A stretch of DNA of 64,000 nucleotides from Brevibacterium sp. S22 (GCF_004745485.1 NZ_RHFG01000004.1:62001-126000); one strand, 5' to 3'; shown: positions 25,335 through 33,920, counted from the first letter of the stretch. Notes: a model not told the origin generated them from the sequence alone. A program made the numbers and translations.

Positions 25335-26093
25335 ATGACTACAGCACAGAACGACACCGACATCGAAGCCACCCTGCTCGTTGTCGATGATGAGCCCAAT
25401 ATCCGCGAACTCCTGTCCACCAGTCTCCGTTTCGCCGGCTTCGATGTCGTCTCCGCCGCGAACGGCGCCGAGGCGCTGCGCCTGGCCGAGCAGACCGACA
25501 TCGACCTCCTCGTCCTCGACGTCATGCTCCCGGACATGGACGGCTTCACCGTCACCCGCCGTCTGCGCCAGATCGGCATGAACGCACCCGTCGTGTTCCT
25601 CACCGCCCGTGATGACACCTCGGACAAGATCACCGGTCTGACCGTCGGCGGTGACGACTATGTGACGAAGCCGTTCAGCCTCGAGGAGGTCGTCGCCCGC
25701 ATCCGTGCCGTCCTCCGCCGCACCCGCAATCTCGAAGATGAGGAGAACGCCGTCATCGTGGCGGGCGACCTCGAGCTCGATGACGACACCCACGAGGTCC
25801 GCCGCTCCGGCATCCTCATCGACCTCTCCCCCACCGAGTTCAAGCTGCTGCGCTACCTCATGCTGAATACGAACCGTGTGCTCTCGAAGTCGCAGATCCT
25901 CGACCATGTGTGGGAATACGACTTCGGCGGCGACACCGGGATCGTCGAATCCTACATCTCCTACCTCCGCCGCAAGATCGACGTCACCCCGGAGACGGAC
26001 GCCGCCGGCCACCCCGTCGAGATGGAGTGGACCCCGATGATCCAGACCAAGCGCGGGGTCGGCTACATGCTGCGCACACCGGAATCCAAGTAG
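25335..26093 (+). CDS. OmpR-family response regulator (MprA-like)
   Basis: The 252-aa protein has a receiver domain (residues about 13-125: VVDDEPNIRELLS acidic pocket, phospho-acceptor Asp in LVLDVMLPDMDGF, Thr in FLTARDD, Lys in TKPFS) and an OmpR winged helix (about 150-250: LSPTEFKLLRYLMLNTNRVLSKSQILDHVWEYDFGGDTGIVESYISYLRRKI... TKRGVGYML). GGAG lies just before the ATG. The order regulator-sensor-HtrA protease is that of mprA-mprB-pepD, an envelope-stress system in mycobacteria, so I call it MprA-like. The upstream 216 bp is AT-rich with CTGAGA repeated at 25213 and 25253. Confidence 0.88.
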   Translation: MTTAQNDTDIEATLLVVDDEPNIRELLSTSLRFAGFDVVSAANGAEALRLAEQTDIDLLVLDVMLPDMDGFTVTRRLRQIGMNAPVVFLTARDDTSDKITGLTVGGDDYVTKPFSLEEVVARIRAVLRRTRNLEDEENAVIVAGDLELDDDTHEVRRSGILIDLSPTEFKLLRYLMLNTNRVLSKSQILDHVWEYDFGGDTGIVESYISYLRRKIDVTPETDAAGHPVEMEWTPMIQTKRGVGYMLRTPESK

Positions 26094-26111
26094 TCGTCCA
26101 AACAAGGACGA

Positions 26112-26117
26112 TAGATT
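26112..26117 (+). promoter_or_regulatory. -10 box for the sensor kinase inside the operon
   Basis: TAGATT is followed by 6 nt and the GTG at 26124. It lies in the 30-bp gap after the regulator gene. It suggests a second, leaderless transcript for the kinase. Confidence 0.4.
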
Positions 26118-26123
26118 ACCTAC

Positions 26124-28178
26124 GTGGCAAAAGAATCCCGTCCCTCCCGTCCCGGCTTCTGGGAAGAATGGTCTCTGACCACCAAGCTGCTGGCCATCAT
26201 GATGCTGCTCATGCTGCTCGTCCTCACGGGGACGAGCGCTTGGGTGTTGGAGAACCTGCGCGACAGCCTCGTCCAGCGCACCGATGAACGACTCATCAGC
26301 GCATCCGAGACCCTGGCGAAGCAGGCCTACCAAGATGTGTTCCAGAAGGCCGAACTCCAATCGGGGGAGGATGCCGATGGCGCCGAGGATGCGCCGTCGT
26401 CGACGACGATCGATTCGAATTCCTGGGATCAGCTCAAGAGCCTCCTGCCGGGAGGCTTCTACGTGCAGTTCTACAACACGAACGGAGATCCGATCCGTGA
26501 TCCCGTCGCCCCGGAGCCGCAGAACCATCCGATCCTGCCGAAGGTCGATGAGAAGGAAGTCTATGCCCGCGGCGGTGAGCCCTTCACCGTCGCCGGGACG
26601 AGTTCGCAGTGGCGAGCCAGGGCGATGAAGGTGAAGAACACCGACGTTCTCGTGTCCATCGCGGTGCCCTTCGACCGCGAGGTCGACAACATCAACGAGC
26701 GCGCCCGGAACACGATGATCGGCATCGGCCTGCTGGCCCTGGCGATGGTCGCCGGAGTCGGCTATTGGGCGATCAACAACACGTTCCGACCACTGCGCGA
26801 TATCGAGAAGACCGCCTCCCGCATCGCCGCCGGCGACCTGTCCCAACGTGTGCCGAGCTATCCGCGCAACACCGAACTCGGTCGTCTGTCGGCGGCGCTG
26901 AATGCGATGCTCGGACGCATCGAGGACTCCTTCGATGGGCAGACCCGCTCGGAGAAGCGCATCCGCCAGTTCGTCTCCGACGCCTCCCACGAGCTGCGCA
27001 CCCCTCTGGTCACGATCCGCGGCTATGCGGAACTGTACCGACAGGGTGCGATCACGAAGTCCGAGGACATCGGGAATGCGATGGAGCGGATGGAGTCCGA
27101 GGCCAAACGCATGGGCGTCCTCGTCGACGACCTCGTCGTCCTCGCCCGCCTCGATGAGCAGCGTGCCGCCGAGATCGGTCCGATCGACCTGCACAAGGTC
27201 GTCCGTGATGCCGCCGCCGATGCCGCAGCGCAGGCCCCGGATCGCGATATCAGCTTCATCGGCCTCGACGGCGAGGATGCGCAGCCGGTGCCGATGATCC
27301 GCGGTTCCGAGTCGAAGATCCGACAGGTCATCGTCAACTTGGCCGGCAACGCCGTGCGGCACACGCCCGAGCACACGGCGATCGAATTCGCCGTCGGCGT
27401 CGTCGGACTGCCCGAGTCGGTCGACCCCGATTCTTACAGCACCGGCGAGATCCGTGAGGGCGGCGCCCGAGGTCAGAGCGGCCGCAACGGCGCGAAGAAC
27501 GGAGCGAAGGACAAACCGCGTGAGCGCGGATTCGTCACCGGTGGGGTCCGCATCTTCCGCCGAGGCGACTCCGCCGGAAGCGACCAGGCCGACACTCAGC
27601 CGAACCCCCAGTCCGACGCTCAGGCTCCAACCCAGCCCAACCGGCAGGTCGGGTCTCAGGACACCACCCAGCCCAACGGGCAGCTCAACACACCGTCCCG
27701 AGCACAGACGGATTCGCCGACCGGACAGTCCGAGGAACCGGCAGACTCACACAGTGCTGCACCGACCGGACCGCAGACCGACCCACGACCCGACGTTCGG
27801 TCCACAGACCAGTCGCCAACCCCGGAGCCGGCGAACATCGTCCCCGATGTCACAGCGGCCGGATCGATCACGGTCGATGAGTCTCTGCGCGGATTCCCCA
27901 ACGGTCGAGTCCGCTTCGAGGTCAGGGACCACGGCGACGGAATCGACCCCGAGGTGGTCCCGCGCATCTTCGAGCGCTTCTACCGTCTCGACGTGTCCCG
28001 GACCCGGGACACCGGCGGATCGGGGCTCGGGCTGTCGATCGTCAAGGCGATCGTGGAGAACCACCATGGTGCGATCTCCGTCCACGAAACTCCGGGCGGC
28101 GGTGCAACGTTCCGCATCGACCTGCCCATCTCCGAGAACGGCGAAACCACTGCGGACACACGAAAGGACGAGCGATGA
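26124..28178 (+). CDS. Membrane sensor histidine kinase (MprB-like) with large insertion in the ATPase domain
   Basis: The 684-aa protein has TM1 (LLAIMMLLMLLVLTGTSAWV, about 20-42), an extracytoplasmic domain, TM2 near 195-218, HAMP (RPLRDIEKTASRIAAGDLSQRV), and the H-box SDASHELRTPL with the phospho-His near residue 290. The N box is QVIVNLAGNAVRHTPEH (about 403). About 150 residues of Gln/Pro/Ser/Thr-rich low-complexity sequence (about 435-585) precede the G boxes DHGDGIDP and GGSGLGLSIVKAIVENHHG. The normal gap is about 20-30 residues. It overlaps the protease gene by 4 nt. Envelope-stress sensing is inferred from operon order. Confidence 0.9.
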   Translation: MAKESRPSRPGFWEEWSLTTKLLAIMMLLMLLVLTGTSAWVLENLRDSLVQRTDERLISASETLAKQAYQDVFQKAELQSGEDADGAEDAPSSTTIDSNSWDQLKSLLPGGFYVQFYNTNGDPIRDPVAPEPQNHPILPKVDEKEVYARGGEPFTVAGTSSQWRARAMKVKNTDVLVSIAVPFDREVDNINERARNTMIGIGLLALAMVAGVGYWAINNTFRPLRDIEKTASRIAAGDLSQRVPSYPRNTELGRLSAALNAMLGRIEDSFDGQTRSEKRIRQFVSDASHELRTPLVTIRGYAELYRQGAITKSEDIGNAMERMESEAKRMGVLVDDLVVLARLDEQRAAEIGPIDLHKVVRDAAADAAAQAPDRDISFIGLDGEDAQPVPMIRGSESKIRQVIVNLAGNAVRHTPEHTAIEFAVGVVGLPESVDPDSYSTGEIREGGARGQSGRNGAKNGAKDKPRERGFVTGGVRIFRRGDSAGSDQADTQPNPQSDAQAPTQPNRQVGSQDTTQPNGQLNTPSRAQTDSPTGQSEEPADSHSAAPTGPQTDPRPDVRSTDQSPTPEPANIVPDVTAAGSITVDESLRGFPNGRVRFEVRDHGDGIDPEVVPRIFERFYRLDVSRTRDTGGSGLGLSIVKAIVENHHGAISVHETPGGGATFRIDLPISENGETTADTRKDER

Positions 28179-30322
28179 ACGAGAACAACGATCCTCAGAC
28201 TCCGGGTGAGGTGTCCCGCAGCTCCGGACCGGACGATCAGGCTCCGCGCACGTCGGCGGATCAGGACAGCAGTTCCACCGCTGAGGGGCGTCGCAGCCCC
28301 TCTGCCGGAGGCTACCGCGGATCCGGTGCGGAGGTTCCGCGCACATTCCCGTCCCAATCCAACGGCCCGGCCCGGGTCAGTCCACCCGTGGCACCGCCCG
28401 AGAGACGCCCCGACTTTTCATCGACTCCACCGCAGAACCCTGTGGACGCCTCCCCTCACCGAGGCGGCTCCTCCTCCCAGCAGCCCGCCCCATCCCAGCC
28501 CGGCGGGCAGCAGGGTGGGCAGACCAGCGGACGGCCAGTCGGCCAGCAGAGCCAGTCGGGCGATCAGCACGGCCAGCCGGGCGGCCAGCAGGCTCGACCC
28601 CAGCAGACGTCGCCGTATCAGGCAGGTGGTCAGCCGCCCTCTCCGTATCAGCCGGGCAGTCAACAGGAGCCGGGCCGTCAGGGACACCAGAGCGTCCATG
28701 GCAGCTACGGCAACCAGTCGCAGCCTGGACAGCAGAGCGTCCAGCAGAGCCAGCCTGAGCACGCTTCCCCCTACGGTCAGTCCGGGTTGCAGTCGCATCC
28801 GGGGCAGAACAGCACTGGCCCTTCTGCCTCCGGAGTCGGAGCAGCTGCGGCGGGAGCCGGCGCTGCAGCAGCCGGCGGTGGTGCCTACCAGGCCGGTGTC
28901 AACTCCCAGCAGACAGGTTCTTCCGGCTATCCAGGCGCTCCCGGACACCCGAACAGCACCGGCCACCCGAATGGTCCCGGCTACCCGAGCGCACCGGACC
29001 AGCAGTATGGTCCAGGCCAGCCGGGGGGTCCAGACCAGCCGAATGGTCCTGGCCAACCGACCGGTTCCGGCTCCTATTCGGCAGCCGCCGGATCGGATCC
29101 CTATTCCTCGGGATTCTCGTCCGTCGGGTCCCAGCCCGGCCCCGGCGGACCTGGTGGTCCCGGCGGTCCTGTCGGGCCGGACGGGTTCGGCCCATACGGG
29201 CCTCAGCAGCCGCCTCGGCGAGAGAAGAAGGGGCCCGGTTGGGGTGCGACGGTCGCGATCGCGCTCGTGGCCGCCCTCCTCGGTGGGGCTCTGGCGTTCG
29301 GCGGGAACTATGCGCTCTCGGCACTGCAGAATGACGAACCGCGCAAGGTCGCCGAGGAGACGATCGAGACTCCGGACTGGACACAGGTCGCGGAGAAGAC
29401 CTCGGACAGCGTGATGTCGATCCAGGTCGGAACGCGCGGTCAGGTGCAGGGTCTCGGCTCGGGTGCGCTGTACGACGAACAGGGCCACGTCATCACGAAC
29501 AACCACGTCGTCGCACCTGCGGACACCCCCGACGGAGAGATCGCCGTGACGATGAAGAACGGTGAGACGACGGAGGCGAAGATCGTCGGGCGCGATCCCT
29601 CCACGGACATCGCCGTCATCAAACTCGAACAGGTTCCCGATGGTGTGAAACCGCTGGTCATCGGTGATTCGAAGAAACTGACCGTCGGCGATCCGGTGAT
29701 GGCTCTGGGCAATCCGCTCGGTCTGGCCAACACCGTGACCACCGGTATCGTCTCCGCGCTCGACCGTCCGGTGTCGACGGAGAACATCGGTGAGGATGCC
29801 TCCTCGCAGGAGAAGGAGATGACGATCACGAACGCGATCCAGACGGATGCCGCGATCAACCCGGGCAACTCCGGCGGACCGCTGGTCAACGGTGATGGCC
29901 AGTTCATCGGTGTGAACTCGGCGGCGGCATCGCTGAGTCAGGGTGAGGGCGGACAGTCCGGATCGATCGGCATCGGATTCGCGATCCCCGCGAACCAGGC
30001 CGTGATGATCGCCGATCAGCTCATCTCCTCCGGCAAAGCCCAGCACCCGTTCCTCGGCATCACGCTCACCGACGGGCACATCAACAGCGGCGGAATCAGC
30101 CGGGGCACCGCCAAGGTGCAGTCTGTGGCAGGCGGATCCCCGGCGGCCAAGGCAGGCATCAAAGATGGCGACGACATCGTCGAGGTGGCCGGAACCAAGG
30201 TGAACAACGCCATCGCCCTGCGCGCCCTCGTCCGCGCCCAGCCGGTGAACACTCCGGTCGAGGTCACCGTGGTCCGCGGTGGAAAGGAGCAGAAGCTCGA
30301 CGTCACGCTCGTGCTGCAGTAG
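28175..30322 (+). CDS. Membrane-anchored HtrA/DegP serine protease with PDZ domain (PepD-like)
   Basis: The 715-aa protein begins with about 350 cytoplasmic residues dominated by Gln, Gly, Pro and Ser (many GGQQ, PGQPGGPDQPNGPGQP stretches). One TM helix (TVAIALVAALLGGALAFGG) near 358-378 is followed by the S1C protease. The catalytic triad is visible as His in TNNHVVAP (about 444), Asp in STDIAVIKLE (about 478) and Ser in NPGNSGGPL (about 566). A PDZ domain follows (about 610-710, GGSPAAKAGIKDGDDIVEVAGTKV). It degrades or refolds damaged envelope proteins. The ATG overlaps the kinase stop (ATGA), which supports the MprAB-PepD assignment. Mycobacterial PepD is shorter (about 460 aa). Confidence 0.92.
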   Translation: MNENNDPQTPGEVSRSSGPDDQAPRTSADQDSSSTAEGRRSPSAGGYRGSGAEVPRTFPSQSNGPARVSPPVAPPERRPDFSSTPPQNPVDASPHRGGSSSQQPAPSQPGGQQGGQTSGRPVGQQSQSGDQHGQPGGQQARPQQTSPYQAGGQPPSPYQPGSQQEPGRQGHQSVHGSYGNQSQPGQQSVQQSQPEHASPYGQSGLQSHPGQNSTGPSASGVGAAAAGAGAAAAGGGAYQAGVNSQQTGSSGYPGAPGHPNSTGHPNGPGYPSAPDQQYGPGQPGGPDQPNGPGQPTGSGSYSAAAGSDPYSSGFSSVGSQPGPGGPGGPGGPVGPDGFGPYGPQQPPRREKKGPGWGATVAIALVAALLGGALAFGGNYALSALQNDEPRKVAEETIETPDWTQVAEKTSDSVMSIQVGTRGQVQGLGSGALYDEQGHVITNNHVVAPADTPDGEIAVTMKNGETTEAKIVGRDPSTDIAVIKLEQVPDGVKPLVIGDSKKLTVGDPVMALGNPLGLANTVTTGIVSALDRPVSTENIGEDASSQEKEMTITNAIQTDAAINPGNSGGPLVNGDGQFIGVNSAAASLSQGEGGQSGSIGIGFAIPANQAVMIADQLISSGKAQHPFLGITLTDGHINSGGISRGTAKVQSVAGGSPAAKAGIKDGDDIVEVAGTKVNNAIALRALVRAQPVNTPVEVTVVRGGKEQKLDVTLVLQ

Positions 30323-30463
30323 GGCTGCCGCACGCGGCGGCAGCGCCGCAGACTCGACCGCAGCGCCGCAGACGCGGCAGTCCGAGGTCTTCGCACAGCG
30401 TCACTGAGGACTCCTCGACTCAAGCGTCCGGGCTTGGGGATGCTGCCGCGACTTGGCCACCTG

Positions 30464-30498
30464 GAGGGTGTGGACAGCCGAACGCTGTCCACACCCTC
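30464..30498. terminator. Perfect 15-bp-arm hairpin downstream of the HtrA gene
   Basis: GAGGGTGTGGACAGC and GCTGTCCACACCCTC enclose a 5-nt loop. No T run follows. It either ends the mpr-type operon or serves as an operator before the WXG100 gene. The 30323-30400 stretch just before it holds a CAGCGCCGCAGAC direct repeat. Confidence 0.6.
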
Positions 30499-30590
30499 TC
30501 TGCGCGCCCTTCTCCTCCGCAGGCAGCACCGTCGACACTGATGGCATCTCGTCCGACCGCGACGAGTCGTCTCTGCCAAGAGGAGTGATC

Positions 30591-30878
30591 ATGAGTTTCG
30601 AAGTCGACGCCGAACGCGTCCAATCCGCCGCCACAGCCGCCGCAAACACCTCCCGCAATCTCATCTCCGAGTCCGACACGATGATGCGCAATCTGCTTGC
30701 CCTCCAGGAATGCTGGCGCGGCAGCGCAGCACAGAACTTCCAGGCCGTGGTCAACCAATGGGAGCGTGCGCAGAAGCAGCTCATGGAATCGCTCAACTCC
30801 GTCCACGGTGCGCTCCACACTGCCGCCCGCCAGTACTCCGAGGTCGAGGCCGCGAACTCACGTCTCTTCGCCCCCTGA
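30591..30878 (+). CDS. WXG100 (Esx-like) small secreted protein
   Basis: The 95-aa helical protein has the WXG turn as CWRGSA at about residue 42-47, flanked by two amphipathic helices (VDAERVQSAATAAANTSRNLISES and NFQAVVNQWERAQKQLMESLNSVHGALHTAARQYSEVEA). The length, central WxG and MSFEVDAERVQ start fit the family. AGGAG precedes the ATG. It ends YSEVEAANSRLFAP, so the YxxxE-type secretion tail is partly matched by YSEVE. No EccC or other secretion component is in the window, so it is an orphan that would rely on a remote type VII system. Confidence 0.85.
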   Translation: MSFEVDAERVQSAATAAANTSRNLISESDTMMRNLLALQECWRGSAAQNFQAVVNQWERAQKQLMESLNSVHGALHTAARQYSEVEAANSRLFAP

Positions 30879-31184
30879 GCCCCACCGGATTCCACAGTCG
30901 CGAGCGAGGCCCCATCTTGTCGGAGCCAGGTCTTCCCACCCTGTCGAAGCCTGCTCCCAGAGCCTCGCAGTTTCCTGCCGCGGACCCCCGAGTTTCAGCG
31001 GCAGGGGTCTGTATGTTCGTGTAGTCGGCGTCTGGTCGTTCTTGTAGTCGGCGTCTGGCAAACTATCAGCCTTTCTCAGTAGACTTGAAAGCGATAGTTC
31101 GCGGCGGTGTTGGCCGAGAATCTCCGGAGCGGAGTGGATCGGGTCGGCAGCGTCGGGTCAAACCAATGCAGGAGTCGACTACGG
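30879..31184. other. 306-bp region upstream of pspA
   Basis: It contains a 23-bp direct tandem repeat (31015-31060) and an AT-rich stretch with a possible -10 (TAGACT, about 31081). The last 100 nt are presumably the pspA leader. No gene is seen. Confidence 0.5.
31015..31060. repeat. Two tandem 23-bp repeats
   Basis: GTTCGTGTAGTCGGCGTCTG... (31015-31037) is repeated at 31038-31060 with small changes, sharing the 15-mer GTAGTCGGCGTCTGG at 31021 and 31044. Confidence 0.9.
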
Positions 31185-31934
31185 ATGAGTATCTTCCAAC
31201 GGATCGCGACGATCTTCGGTGCCAAGGCCAACAAAGCTCTGGACAAAGCCGAGAACCCCAACGAAACCCTTGACTATTCGTACCAGAAGCAGCTGGAGCT
31301 GCTGCAGAAGGTCCGTCGCGGTGTTGCCGATGTCGCCACCAGCCGCAAGCGCCTCGAGCTGCAGATCAACCAGCTCGAACAGCAGCAGAACAAACTCTCC
31401 GGTCAGGCCGAGAAGGCTATGCAGATCGGCCGTGAGGACCTCGCCCGTGAGGCTCTGACCCGCAAGTCCGGGCTGACCCAGCAGATCACCGACCTGCAGA
31501 GCCAGCACGAAGGGCTGCAGGGCGAAGAGCAGAAGCTCACCCTTGCCTCGCAGCGCCTCCAGGCCAAAGTCGATGCTTTCCGCACGAAGAAGGAGACCCT
31601 CAAGGCCACCTACAACGCCGCCGACGCACAGACCAAGATCGGCGAGGCCTTCTCGGGCATCTCCGAAGAGCTCGGCGACGTCGGACTCGCCGTCCAGCGC
31701 GCCGAGGACAAGACCGCGTCACTGCAGGCACGTGCCGGTGCCGTCGACGAACTTCTCGCTTCCGGGGCCCTCGACGATGTCACGGGAACTCAGAAGGACG
31801 ATATCACCGCCCAGCTCGACTCCCTCTCCAGCGACAATGACGTGGAGATGGAACTCCAGCGGATGCGCGAGTCCCTGCCTGCCGGGTCTGAGAAGCAGGA
31901 GCCGAAGTCGCTCGAAGGTGAGGATCAGCAATGA
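31185..31934 (+). CDS. pspA: PspA/IM30 family membrane-stress protein
   Basis: The 249-aa protein begins MSIFQRIATIFGAKANKALDKAENP, the amphipathic membrane-binding helix of PspA. It then forms one long coiled coil (about 30-225; QLELLQKVRRGVADVATSRKRLELQINQLEQQQNKL and repeats). PspA polymers bind stressed membranes and limit proton leakage. AGGAG lies 10 nt upstream of ATG 31185. It overlaps the pspAA gene by 4 nt and leads the operon with htpX and pspAB. The pairing with PspAA/PspAB rather than PspBC is the actinobacterial form. There is no adjacent ClgR or PspM, unlike mycobacteria. Confidence 0.94.
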   Translation: MSIFQRIATIFGAKANKALDKAENPNETLDYSYQKQLELLQKVRRGVADVATSRKRLELQINQLEQQQNKLSGQAEKAMQIGREDLAREALTRKSGLTQQITDLQSQHEGLQGEEQKLTLASQRLQAKVDAFRTKKETLKATYNAADAQTKIGEAFSGISEELGDVGLAVQRAEDKTASLQARAGAVDELLASGALDDVTGTQKDDITAQLDSLSSDNDVEMELQRMRESLPAGSEKQEPKSLEGEDQQ

Positions 31935-32215
31935 TCATCCGCATCATGGGCGAAGGGCAGTTCGACGTCGCCCACGTCGACCAGGACCTGTTGCAGAAGT
32001 ACGACAACCAGGTCGAGGACGCCGTCAACGCCGGAAACGAGGAGGCCGTTCGCACCGCGCTGAACTCCCTGCACGACTACGTCACGGCCAACGGACAACC
32101 GGTCGCCGATGATTACCTCGGCTCCTCTGATGTCGTCATCCCATTCGTCGACGCAACCCTGGCCGAGATCGCCGAGCTGCTCACCGGCGAGGGCTTCATC
32201 CCGGACCCGGCCTGA
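31931..32215 (+). CDS. pspAA: PspA-associated protein PspAA
   Basis: The 94-aa acidic protein starts MIIRIMGEGQFDV and has a compact, strongly charged body (LLQKYDNQVEDAVNAGNEEAVRTALNSLHDYVTANGQPV, then STDVVIPFVDATLAEIAELLTGEGFIPD). This is the PspAA family found beside actinobacterial PspA. It has no membrane segment. Its ATG overlaps the pspA stop, so it is translationally coupled and likely interacts with PspA. The precise activity is not known. Confidence 0.9.
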   Translation: MIIRIMGEGQFDVAHVDQDLLQKYDNQVEDAVNAGNEEAVRTALNSLHDYVTANGQPVADDYLGSSDVVIPFVDATLAEIAELLTGEGFIPDPA

Positions 32216-32294
32216 AACCCCTGAGCACCGATATGCACCCGGCCCATTGTCTGCGACAGTGGGCCGGTTCTGCCACACCCAGAGAGGAACGACG

Positions 32295-33206
32295 ATGAAG
32301 AACCGCTTCGTCAAAGACAACGGACTGACCATGCGGATGGGATGGACGATCTTCCTCAACGGGCTCATCTACGTCATCCTCATCCTCGCGATCTGGTGGA
32401 TGTTCGGTCAGAGCATCCCCGGCGTGATCTTCGCTGTCGTCGTCAGCGCCGGTGCGTTCTTCTTCCAGTGGTACTTCTCCGACAAGATCGCCATGCGAGC
32501 CATGGGCGGCCGGGAGGTCTCCCCCGAGGAGGCTCCGGAGCTGCACACGATCATCGACCGACTCTGCCAGCTGTCGGATTCGACCAAGCCGCGGGTGGCT
32601 GTGTCGAACTCGTCGATCCCCAACGCCTTCGCCACCGGCCGCTCCCCCGAGCGCTCGGTGGTGTGCGTGACCCGCGGTCTGCTCGAGAAGCTCGACCGTG
32701 ATGAGGTCGAGGTCGTCCTCGCACACGAGCTCTCCCACGTCGCTCACCGCGACGTGACCGTGATGACCGTCGCCGGCGTCACCGGGGTCGTCGCAGCGCT
32801 CATGATGCGCGCCGGGTACTACATGAGCTTCGGACGGTCGAACAACAATAACAACGGCATCCCGATCCAGCTGCTCTTCATCCTCGTCGGAGCCGTCGTC
32901 TACGGCCTCTCGTTCGTCCTCATCCGAGCGCTGTCCCGGTATCGCGAGCTTGCGGCCGACCGTGCCGCAGCCATCCTCACGGGTGCTCCGTCGACCCTGG
33001 CGTCGGCACTGACGAAGTTGAGCGGGGACATGGCCAAGATCCCGGAGAAGGACCTGCGGTCGTCTGCCTCGGCGAACCACCTGGCGCTCATCCCCGCCAT
33101 CAGCGGGAAGGCCGCTTTCGGCCAGCTCTTCTCCACCCATCCCTCGCTCGAAAAGCGCCTGGATCAGCTGGCGAAGATCTCCGCTCAGCTCTCGCGCCCC
33201 GAGTGA
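32295..33206 (+). CDS. htpX: HtpX-like membrane metalloprotease (M48)
   Basis: The 303-aa protein has two N-terminal helices (about 17-55), the zinc site HELSH near residue 145 (VLAHELSHVAHRDV) and the third ligand in SRYRELAADRAAA. Two further hydrophobic segments flank NNNNNGIPIQLLFILVGAVVYGLSFVLIRAL. HtpX degrades misfolded membrane proteins and faces the cytoplasm. It is separated from pspAA by 79 nt and from pspAB by 48 nt. Together these form a membrane-damage response set. GAGAGGAA precedes the ATG. Confidence 0.94.
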   Translation: MKNRFVKDNGLTMRMGWTIFLNGLIYVILILAIWWMFGQSIPGVIFAVVVSAGAFFFQWYFSDKIAMRAMGGREVSPEEAPELHTIIDRLCQLSDSTKPRVAVSNSSIPNAFATGRSPERSVVCVTRGLLEKLDRDEVEVVLAHELSHVAHRDVTVMTVAGVTGVVAALMMRAGYYMSFGRSNNNNNGIPIQLLFILVGAVVYGLSFVLIRALSRYRELAADRAAAILTGAPSTLASALTKLSGDMAKIPEKDLRSSASANHLALIPAISGKAAFGQLFSTHPSLEKRLDQLAKISAQLSRPE

Positions 33207-33254
33207 CCTTTCACGCCACCCTGAGTGACGACACCACCCACAATTAGGAGCTCC

Positions 33255-33854
33255 ATGGGATTCTTCGACGCACTGCTCGGTCGGTCCAAACCGAAACGGG
33301 CCAACCTCGACGACCTCTTCGCCTTGCCTCCTGCCGCGCTGACTCTGCAGGCTGCGACCGGATTCACCCCCACAGGCGTCGGAGCGGTCGCCTTCCGGCA
33401 GGTCGAAGGGGCCGCGTTCCAGTCGGCCGAGTCCGAAAGCGTCGCCCTCATCAGCTCCGACCCGTCCGCCTCGGTGCGGCAGGAGAACGACGGCTATGGC
33501 TTCACCTGGCAGGTCGTGGCAGATGAGAACGCCGAGGTGGTCAACCTCGTCACGAACATCCACGCCGTGAACTCGGCGCTGGTCAGCCAGGGCTTCGACA
33601 CGATGCTGCTGTGCACGACCGTGTATTTCGTCCATCCCGATGGGCGCCGGATGGCACTGGTCTACCAGTACAAGCGTGGAACCTTCTACCCGTTTGTGCA
33701 GTCAGGTCCGAAGCAGCGGGACAACCCGCTCGAGATCCAAGTCAAGGGCGTCCTCTCCGGAGAGCTGCCGTTCGAAGAGGACACATCGAACTGGTCGGCA
33801 CTGTGGGACGCCCCGGGCATGAACGACACCCCTGGTGCCCCCGAGCTGCAGTAG
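33255..33854 (+). CDS. pspAB: PspA-associated protein PspAB
   Basis: The 199-aa soluble protein begins MGFFDALLGRSKPKRANLDDLFALPPAALTLQ, a start I recognise from PspAB proteins. It continues with two beta-rich segments (GVGAVAFRQVEGAAFQ and TMLLCTTVYFVHPDGRRMALVYQYKRGTFYPF). TTAGGAG lies 4-10 nt upstream of the ATG. It is the last gene of pspA-pspAA-htpX-pspAB. The function is undefined, but the position behind HtpX is widely conserved. Confidence 0.88.
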   Translation: MGFFDALLGRSKPKRANLDDLFALPPAALTLQAATGFTPTGVGAVAFRQVEGAAFQSAESESVALISSDPSASVRQENDGYGFTWQVVADENAEVVNLVTNIHAVNSALVSQGFDTMLLCTTVYFVHPDGRRMALVYQYKRGTFYPFVQSGPKQRDNPLEIQVKGVLSGELPFEEDTSNWSALWDAPGMNDTPGAPELQ

Positions 33855-33920
33855 GCGATCCTGCTGCGCGGAGGCAACCGGCACCGGGGCAGCGGGCCGA
33901 CCCCGGCGGCGAGCTGATCA

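Noticed and set aside
25287-27374. 695-aa minus-strand frame opposite the response regulator and kinase
   Set aside because: It is antisense to two genes with complete catalytic motifs and has no start context.
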